Assembly: GCA_033557675.1 (NCBI GenBank)
Contig: JAWQRM010000581.1
Coordinates: 1-21,250 of the forward strand
Direction of reading: 5' to 3'
DNA from: Coptodactyla brooksi
Lineage: Eukaryota > Arthropoda > Insecta > Coleoptera > Scarabaeidae
DNA: 21,250 bases
Positions 10,401-19,400 of this stretch are shown here, piece after piece. Numbering within the stretch: position 1 is the first letter of the stretch; every line of letters begins with the position of its first letter. The notes beneath the pieces are model-generated. The model was not told the origin of the DNA, searched no databases, and worked only from the letters and a program-made list of their open reading frames with translations. Both the position numbers and the translations under genes were made by a program.

Positions 10401-13400
10401 GCTGGGCATTTTTCAATCTTTAAACCCTTATTTGCAATTTTATACTACGTAAATTACAAGCAGTACTGCATTTAATCGTATACGAACAGTACGCAATTAC
10501 GACACTGGTCTACCATATCGTGGACCTGCATATAACCATTAACTTTATTAAGGCCACCAAATTTTGTATATTTATATAGAAACCCTCGGAACCGACACGA
10601 CCTGCTACTCCACCTTCTGAAAGAGTCCAAAAACCGAAGGACATTAAATCTGCCGATGAATTTGGTGTAGCATTTGCACCTGCTGCTAGTGCGCGGAAAA
10701 CTCCTGTGGAGAAGGTATATCTCCACGGGTCAGAATAGATTTGTGTCAATATTGTTATTTACTGTCTGTTATATTGATTACGCTTCCGTGATGATGTATC
10801 GTGATTGTTTTGTAAATACGATTGTTTTACCAGTTATACTGGCATGGTGAAGAACAACCGGTTCTTGTTCATCATCTGTTATCTTCAATCCCATCTGTTC
10901 AAGCAGTTTAGTAGGATGCTAAGCTGCTGAAACAGTCTGCTAGATCACTTGAACTTCGTATTAAATTGTCAGGTCGGGTACCCCTATCGTGAGCGCGCAA
11001 GTACAATAATGGGATGAACCAGAACCAGTTATCCTTCACGCCTCCTAGTCCAACAACACACAATGTTTGCTGGGCATTTTTCAGTCTTTAAACCCTTATT
11101 TGCAATTTTGTACTAAATTGCAAGCAGTATTGCATTTAATCGTATACAAACAGTACGCAATTACGATATTGGTCTACCATATCGTGGACCTGCATATAAC
11201 CCATTAACTTTATTAAGCCCACCAAATTTTGTATATTTCTATAGAAACCCTCGGAACCGACACGACCTGTTACCCCACCTTCTGAAAGAGTCCAAAAATC
11301 TAAGGACATTAAACCTGCCGATGAATTTGGTGTAGCATTTGCACCTGCTGCTAGTGCGCGAAAATCTCCAGTGGAGAAGGTACTTCTCTAAGCCGTTGAG
11401 ATATACAGCGCTTTCTGAAAGCGTTGTGTATCTCAATAGGTTAAATAACTAATAGATTAGTGTCAATACTATCATTTACTATTTATTACATTGATTTCAC
11501 TGTTCCTATGATGATTACCGTGATTGTTTTGTAAGTACGAACGTTTCATCACTTGTACTGAAGTAGTGGGGATCAATCGGTTCATATGGTTCAATGAGAT
11601 GTTAAACAGCTCAAATGGTCTGTTGGGTCACTTGAATAACCTATTCAATTCCTAAACTCTATCCGCCACTCCTATACGCGCCTAGTCTCCACGTCCCCTA
11701 GTCCATCAACACAAAATATTTATTTGGCATTTTTCAAACTTTAAACCTTTAAATGTAATTTAGACTACATAGATTGCAGATAGTATTGCTTTTTGCAATC
11801 TATAAATATTTGCAATATATTGCTACAACTACACCTAGTGTACCAAAACCGCCTGTGGTACAGGTTAATTTTCATATATCTGTTTATTTTAACATATACA
11901 ACTTCCTACATTCCCATAGAAGCCGACGGAGCCAACAGAGAGTGTTGATATAAAGTCATATAAAGACAAAGAAGGTTTAGTTCAGAAACCAAAAGATACT
12001 AAGCCTGCGGCTACACAGTCTCCTCCCTCAGTTGCCACAATGAAGCCTGTTATAGCTGAAAAGGAACCTGATGCCGTAAAGCCTGCTGCCACACAGGTCT
12101 CCGCACCAAGAGTAGCGCAACCAACACCAGGTAAACAAGCAGATGGGGTAGTGCAGACTACCTCAGATTTTAGGCCTAAAGACATCGCTACGACAAAGGG
12201 ATCAGCTGATGTAATAACGCCATCTATTCGACCGAAAACAACTCCTACCACAAAACAGCCCATTGACAAGAAAGTTTCCGCTGCAAAAACTTTACCAACA
12301 CAAGAAAAACACCCTTCAGCATCATCACCAAAAGTTAAGGAGCCGGCTCAAGTATCATCTGCACCACTTCCCAAAAAACGCACTTCGTTCTCACCAGATA
12401 CAAAATTCACCGACGGCCATAAATCGAAGATACCAGGTCCTAAGAAACCGCCAGTTGTCCGTGAAGGAACATCGAAAATAAAAGATTCAACACTAGAAGG
12501 TCAACAGGTATAAGTTTGTATCATTCTTCTTTCACTTCACTTTTCTACGTCGTAATGTTTTCACAACAGACACCATCAAGTAAAGAGCAACCAGAAGCTA
12601 CTAAACAGCCAGTCGATCCGAAGGTTATCATCACAATTACATGTTATTTTCTCCTCGGTACATAATGAATCTTTTATAGAAAGCTAAGGCTATTGGAGTT
12701 GGTGCAGCTACAATTGGCGCCATTGCAGCGGCCACTGCAGCTGCAACAATTCCAGTTGCGGCGAAGCCGGTCTCGCAAAGTACTTCTGTGAGTGACGACA
12801 AAGTGCTCAAACCGAAGAAACGTAAAGAAGAAGCTAAGGATATAATCAGCGCACCACAAGAAACCACTGTCGATGAGAGACCCAAAATTTCACCAAAAAC
12901 GGAAAAGAAGGAAAAACCAAAACTTAAGGAACAAAAACCTTCAAAGTCATCACTATCGAAAGTTACCGAACCAAAACCACTTACAAGTGAACCAAAAAGA
13001 GTTGACAAAGGTATTTCTAAAGTTACCGCGAAGACCTCAACGCCAATGGTAAGTAGCTAACCATATCTTTTGCACCGAATATTTGGCACATTTTATAAAT
13101 TTTATTTAATAGGACACTAAAGAGTCCGTAAGTGAACCCAAAGCTGTTGTTGACCAAGCTCCTAAAATTTTACCACGGAAAGGAGTAGTACAAAAACCGG
13201 ATGTAAAGAAGGATAAAGAGATCAAAGAGGAAAAGGTCTCACCGAAGACTGTAACTACTTTAATGGCGCCGAAACCAATCGACGAACAGCGAAGTAAAGA
13301 AATGACCCCAGTAAAAGAAACAGTAGTCGAAATACCTGAAGCACCAAGAAGAGAGCTACCAAAAAGCATCAAAAGTGAACCGACTTATAAGTCTATTAAA

Positions 13401-16400
13401 GAACCACCTAAAACCGAAAGACCCGTTCGTTCACCAAAAGCACCTCAAGTAGCCACGAAGGAGAAAAAGCCTTCTAAAATTCCTAAACCAACCAGTAGGC
13501 GCGTTAGTGATGTTGAGGGCAAAGACCAAAAGTCGTTGGACGGAGAAGCTATTTCTCCATCGGAGACCGAAGAGGACGACACGTGGTATACTAGACGTCC
13601 TAAATGGGGCAGCGGATTAAGAAAGCCCAGCGATATGGAGCGGGTTAAGAAGCAACCCGCGGAAGCTGTGAAAAAGCAAAAGCCTGATGCGCCTGATAGC
13701 GAAGATGAATGGTACAGGAAGCTTCCTCGACCAGAGTCATCTATTGACACACAGGCGCGTCATGCACCTGAGATACAAAAAGACATCTCGGCAGAATTAC
13801 AAGCTCCTAGACGTCGTCGTACACCCAGTATACCCAGTACAACTCGTGCTCAAGGTAGTTTGAGTGCTGAAAGTGATATCAGCGTAGGTGATCAGTCTTG
13901 GTACGCGAAACCCCCATCTTTTCCGAAGTTACCAAAGAGAACCAGCAGCCCCAAAATTCCAACCCTGTCGGACGACTTCGACAAGGCATATACCGCTCCT
14001 GCAGGTAGAAAAGTTAAAACAGGGGTAAAACAAGATAAAGCTGGTGATACTGAACGTAAGAAACCTGCAGATTCTCTGGCAGAGCGACCGAAACGGCCAC
14101 CTCGAAGTAATTTACCAATTAGCGAGGAAACAGAGGGTGAAAAACCTTCTCGTAAACCTCGTAAGCAGGGAGCTGACAGCAGTGAAACCGAGGAATTTGA
14201 TGAGATAGCATTTGATGATGAATGGTATAATAGACGACCAAGAGGAGCTAGTAAAGGCAAAGATGCAAAACAAGATCGGAAAAGTGCGACTCTTCCTAAA
14301 AAGAAGAGATCTAAGGTGCCGGATTCTTCTGCAGAGAGACCTAAACTTCAACCCACAAGTAAACTACCAACGCACGTAGTAGCGGAGGGTGAAAAACCTT
14401 CTCCCAAACCACATCAACGAAGAAAGGATGGTGAAAACGAGAAAGATGATGAGATAGCATTTGATGACGAAAGCAAAGCTACGAAACAAGATAAGAAAAG
14501 TGAGATGCTTCCTAAAACGAAGAAACCTAAAGATTCTTCTGCGGAACAACGAAAACGACCAAAGTCAGATTTTTCTGTAGAGCAATCTAAACGATCACCT
14601 ATAAGTAAACTACCAATTAACGAGGAAGCGGAAGCTGAAAAACCTTCTCGCGAACCTCGTGAACGGACAAAAGACTTAAGCAGCGAGACCGACGAATTTG
14701 ATGAGATAGCCTTTGATGATGAATGGTACAATAAGGGGAAAGGAGGAGCCAGGAAAAGTAAACCGAAGAAATCTAAGGATTCTTCTGTAGAGAGACGAAA
14801 ACGGCCAATGTCTGATTCTTCTGCAGAACGACCTAAACGGCCACCCAAAAGTAAGCTACCGATCAACGTGGAAGCGAAAGGTGAGAAACCTTCTCGTAAA
14901 CCTCGTCAGCAGAGAGATGATTTAAGCAGTGAGACTGAGCAGCACGGTGACATAGCTTCAGATGATGAAGGGTACAAGATGGGGAAAAAGGAACCTAGCA
15001 AAAGCGCCGATAAGAAACCAGATAAGAAAAGTACTATTCTTCCTAAAAAGAAGAAAACTAAAGATTCTTCTGAGGAACGGCAAAAACGGACGGCGACGGA
15101 TTCTTCCGCAGAGAGTCCTAAACTGACGCCAAGAAGTAAGCTACCAGTTAATGTGGGGGCGAAGGGTGAGAAACCTTCTCGTAAACCCCGTCAACAGGGA
15201 GATGATTTAAGCAGCGGGACTGAGCAGTATGATGAGATAGCTTTAGATGATGAAGGGCACAAGATGGGAAAAAAGGAGCCTAGTAAAAGCGCCGATAAGA
15301 ACCGAGATAAGAAAAGTACTATTCTTCCTAAAAAGAAGAAAACTAAAGATTCTTCTGAGGAGCGACAAAAACGGACGACGACGGATTCTTCTACAGAGCG
15401 ACCTAAACGACCGCCCAGAAGTAAGCTGCCAGTTAACGTGGAAGCGGAGGGTAAGAAACCTTCTCGTAAAACCCGTCAACCGGCAGATGATTTAAGCAGT
15501 GAGACGGAGCCGTATGATGGAAAAGCTTTTGGTGATGAAGGGGACAAGATGGGAAAAAGAGAAATCAGTGAAAGCGAAGATACGAAACCAGATAAGAAAA
15601 GTGCGATTCCTCCTAAAAAGAAGAAACCTAAAGCTTCTCCTGTGGTGCGACAAAAACGGTCAATGCCAGATTCTTCTGCAGAGCGAGCTAAACGACCATC
15701 TAGAACTAAGTTGCCACTTGACGTTGAAACGGAGGGTGAGAAACGCGCTCGTAAACCCCGCCAAGAAAAGGATGATTCACTAAGAGACGAGAGTGAGAGT
15801 GAGGAATACGATGAGATAGCTATTGACGATGAATGGTACAAGCGAGGTCCTTTTCTAAAACGAGAAAAGAAGCCGAAGCGACCGAAATCTGGAGAACATC
15901 ACATTGAAGGTTCTCCCAAGAAATCTGATATACAAAGAGAAGGGGGTACGAAACCTCGCAAGTACAAGAAACCAACTACTAGATCGGATACCAAAGCGAC
16001 TGATGATAGTACGAACGATACTGATGGTCCTTGGCATAAGGCAAAGCCTCCATCGCCACGATCAAAGACCAAACCCGAGAAAGAGCGCAGTACTCCTAAA
16101 GGTGCAAGAAAGGAGGCCAAGGATCGGCCTAGCATACAGCCGAGGAGTTTAAGAGAAAGTATACCAGCGGAGGAAGTACATTCAGAAGGATTAAAATCAA
16201 CAGAAGTAGGCGAAGAGAAGAAACCCGCTGTGCTCAGCGATAGTGAAAACATTCGTCCTACGTATGATAAGAAAGATAGCCACGCGAAACGTCCTTTTTT
16301 GAAGCGAAGTGATAGTAAGAGTTCTAGATCGCCAAGTGGTGATACACGAGGTGAGGAACGTAGAGCTCCAAAAGAAAAGAAAGATGGCGAAGTAAAGGAA

Positions 16401-19400
16401 CATGCATTGAGACGTCCTCCAACTGCAAGAACGAGAAAAGTACCGAAAGAGGCAGAAGAAACGCCACGCGAGGCTAAGAAAGAGAAAACAGAAATTTCAA
16501 AAGGGGGCAAAGGTGATGTCACAAAACCACCTCCATTTTGGAGGCGGGGAAGAAGTGGGAGTGAAAAACCCACAACGGATACTGAAACAGAGAAGCAACC
16601 CTGGCCTTCTAAAGAGAAAAAACTGAAGGAGCCAAAGAAACCAAAGGAGCCAAAGAAACCAAAGGAACCGAAACAAATTAAGGAGCGGCCTGGACGGTTA
16701 ACAAGTAGAAACCGCATACTCAGCGATGTGGAAATTGAGGGCGATAGTAAACGTAAACGCAAAACTCCAGTAAAGGAGAAGCGAACGTTCACTGACAGTG
16801 AAGAAAATTCTATTACCGATGACGAAAGTGAATGGAACTGGTACGAGAAACGTCCCAAGCTTTGGGGACGCGGAAAAAGCAAGAGTGAAAAAGAAGTACG
16901 GCCAGACGCAAAGGCCTCCAGAAAAGAAGGCAGGAAGAGACGTGTTTCTAAAGAAAGAGGCATTAAAACAAGGGACAAGAAGGAAACTAAAGCCCAGCCT
17001 CAGAAAAAGTTTTCTTCACCTGGCGAGGCAGGTGAAGGAAAACGTTCTCCTTTAGGGAGCCTCATAAGTGCTAGAAGTGATAAAGCACCCAAAGATGTAG
17101 AAAAGGAACGAAAAGGACCATTTGGACCTCAAAAGAAAAGTGAACTTTCAAAATCCCCAAGTGATTCAGAAGGCAGAGGAGAAGGGAGAAGAAAAGGGGA
17201 AAGAAGTGGTGAGAAGCGACCATTTTGGAGACGTGGCGGGGCGCGAACTGATAAATCGCCAAGTGACACTGAAGGAAGTAGAAAGGATAAGTCTCCTCAA
17301 CCGAGGGGTCAAGCACGAATCAAAAGTGAAAAGCCGCCAAGCGATGCGGAAAGAAGTTCGAGGGATGAAGGCAAACGACGGCCTTTTTGGGCCCGCGGTA
17401 GTACAAGGGGTGATAAAATGCCCAGTAATGCTGAAGAGAGCGAGAAGGGTAAACATCCATTGAGGGATAGTGAACCCAGAGGCGAAGGGGAACGAGCACC
17501 AGGTGATGCAGATGGAGATAAAAGACTACAAGGGAAATATCCTACGAGACCTCGAACTGGAAAAACTGACTCTCCTAAGGACACAGAAAAAGGAAGGAAA
17601 GACAAACCAGTTCGTACGAAAAGGGGTCTTGATACAAGTGATACGGACGGTGACAGAAAACCTGCAGGTAAACGTCCTTTCTGGCGTGGTAAAAGTGATA
17701 AATCACCCAGTGATACAGAAAGCGACAGAAAGCATCAGCCTAGAGCTGAAAGTACAGAATCGCCAAGTGATACTGAAGTGGGGAGGAAGCCTATTGGCAA
17801 ACGTCCCTTCTGGAAGGGTGGAAAAGGTAAAAGTGACAAAGAACCGCATGATAGACAAGACGGAAGGAAACCTCTTGCAAGGAGTATGAGCGCAGAATCA
17901 CCAAGTGACACAGAACGGGAGACAAAGGCTGGCGGCAAACGTCCCTTCTGGGGCCGTGGAAGCGCTAAGAGTGATAGGTCACCAAGCGATACAGAAGATA
18001 GCAGGAAGCCTCAAGCTAGAAGCAAAATTGCGAGGTCACCAAGTGACACAGAAGGGGAGTTGAAGTCTGACAGCAGACGTCCCTTCTGGAGTCGTGGAAG
18101 GAGCCGAAGTGATAAATCGCCAAGTGACACAGAAACTGATAGGAAACCTGATGGCAAACGGCCCTTCTGGGGTCATGGAAGTCGAAGAAGTGATGATACA
18201 TCACCAAGTGATATAGATGGTGGCAAGAAACCTCGTGCTCGAAGCAGAAGTGAAAGGTCACCAACTGATACCGAAACGGAAGGCAAAGACGTTGCTAAAC
18301 GTCCCTTCTGGAGTAGAGGTAGAAAGAGGAGCGACCAGTCACCAAGCGATATATCCCCAAGTGACACAGAAGGCCAGATAAAACCTGACAGCAAACGTCC
18401 CTTCTGGAGTCGCGGGAGCGCTAGGAGTGATAAATCACTCAGCGATAAACCGGAAGGAAGGAAATCACGTGCAAGGAGTCGAAGTGATAAATCGCCAAGT
18501 GACACAGAAACTGATGCGAAGCCTAGCGGCAAACGACCCTTCTGGGGTCGTCGAAGTGCGAGAAGTGATGAAACATCACCGAGCGATGTAGATGGGGGCA
18601 TAAAACCTCGTGCTCGAAGCAGAAGTGAAAAGTCACCAAGTGACTTGTCGCCAAGCGACACAGAAGGAGAAAGGAAGCCTGACGACAAACGTCCCTTCTC
18701 GAGTCGTGGGAGTGCGAGAAGTGATAAACCGAAAGAAAGGAAATCACGTGCGAAGGGTAGAAGTGATGAATCTCCAAGTGATACAGAAGGCAAGGAAAAG
18801 CCTGTCGGCAAACGGCCCTTCTGGAGTAGAAGTAGAAGTAGAAGCGAGCAATCGCCAAGCGATAAATCCCCAAGCGACACAGAAGCAGAAAGGAAAGCAG
18901 CCAAAGACGCTAAACGTCAACGCAAACTTAGGCCGAGATCGCAAACTCCCAAAGAACGTAAGCCTAGAGAAAGGAGGGAATCTGCTCAAGTAGACGAAGC
19001 GTGGTATAGTAACATGGGCAAACGGTCGCGTAGTAAACCAAGGAGGCATCAAAGTGACTCAGACCTGGAGCCATCTATAGATACACAAGACGACGATGAA
19101 ACGTATAAGAGGAAGCCACCATGGCGCAATCCTTTATCGCGGCGACGGAGCCGTAGCAGGGATAATGCGAGGTCTGTAGAAAGACTGCCAAAAGTCAGAT
19201 CTTCAAAGAAAGGCAGAGAGGAAGTAGAGCATGAAATAGTGAAAAATAAAGATAAAACGAAGAAGTCTGAGGTTTGTTATTATCGTTGATTATTGTCTTG
19301 TTTTTTTTTTCAATAATGTGTATGATTATTTAGAGACGTTGGCCTTCTTTACCGAAAAGTCCACCATCCCTGTCATCAGAAGAATCTTTTCATCCGCAAG

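Larger units (their letters stand above)
3044..10863 (+). promoter_or_regulatory. Recurrent AAC[CT]GGTT sites in array introns (Grainyhead-like)
   Basis: AACTGGTT occurs at 3044, 3464, 3902, 4318, 4737, 5148 and 5567. AACCGGTT occurs at 6761, 9530, 10188 and 10856, and a one-base variant at 7402. The word matches the Grainyhead consensus known from Drosophila (AACCGGTT). The copies are inherited with the duplicated introns, so they may be passive. Regulatory function is only a possibility. Confidence 0.3.
6671..11244. repeat. Long-period intron family (introns after R10-R16, 410-533 nt)
   Basis: These introns share a TTTTGTAAATACGA word, GGTGAAGAACAACCGG, CTGTTCAAGC-type arms, a GCGCGC-containing patch before ATAATGGGATGAGCC, CAACAACACACAATG, TTGGGCATTTTTCA, and GCAGTATTGCATTTAATCG. 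The introns after R12 and R13 are nearly identical to each other, as are those after R14, R15 and R16. This shows local homogenisation or recent tandem duplication. Confidence 0.82.
2147..11379 (+). repeat. Tandem array of 17 duplicated phase-0 exons with their introns
   Basis: Seventeen exons share the start AAA-[CT]C[TC]-TCN (K-P/S-S), a variable Pro/Ala/Val/Lys/Glu-rich middle, and a conserved 3' block ending GTGGAGAAG|GTATAT or a close variant. Exon starts are 2147, 2816, 3173, 3611, 4027, 4446, 4857, 5276, 5696, 6497, 7081, 7749, 8450, 9140, 9912, 10580 and 11245. Lengths in codons are 111, 49, 70 (six times), 68, 58, 59, 75, 73, 83 and 45 (three times), about 1,131 codons in total. The introns are duplicated too, with a conserved CATTAAC branch-like word about 35-45 nt before most acceptors. 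Length changes between exons are all multiples of three. Confidence 0.9.
11380..11919. other. Intron after R17 with exon relic
   Basis: This 540-nt interval keeps long-family intron words, carries the 41-nt hairpin near its donor, and includes a degraded repeat-exon 3' end near 11837-11863. It ends with the acceptor TTCCCATAG for exon 21. Confidence 0.6.
13570..19020 (+). repeat. Dispersed acidic-W-Y motif within exon 24
   Basis: A motif of the form [DE]-x-W-Y-x-[KR]-x-P recurs: DDTWYTRRPKW, EDEWYRKLP, GDQSWYAKPP, DDEWYNRRP, DDEWYNKGK, DDEWYKRGPF, WNWYEKRPKLW and DEAWYSNMGK. Degenerate copies read DDEGYKMGK, DDEGHKMGK and GDEGDKMGK. It is usually preceded by an acidic Ser/Thr run such as SSETEEFDEIAFDDE. 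Confidence 0.85.

Noticed and set aside
2147..11379. The regular repeats as a CRISPR-like array or satellite
   Set aside because: Repeat units are protein-coding exons with GT/AG borders and unequal lengths in multiples of three. There are no short identical repeats with unique spacers.
11396..11436. The hairpin as a microRNA precursor or mirtron
   Set aside because: At 41 nt with almost no loop it is shorter than normal precursors, and it does not span the intron as a mirtron would.
15899..16978. A 359-codon minus-strand open frame, with others at 18173-18904 and 13445-14866
   Set aside because: These are opposite-strand shadows of the biased codon use in exon 24, rich in Ser/Leu/Phe as expected from complementing Lys/Arg/Glu codons.
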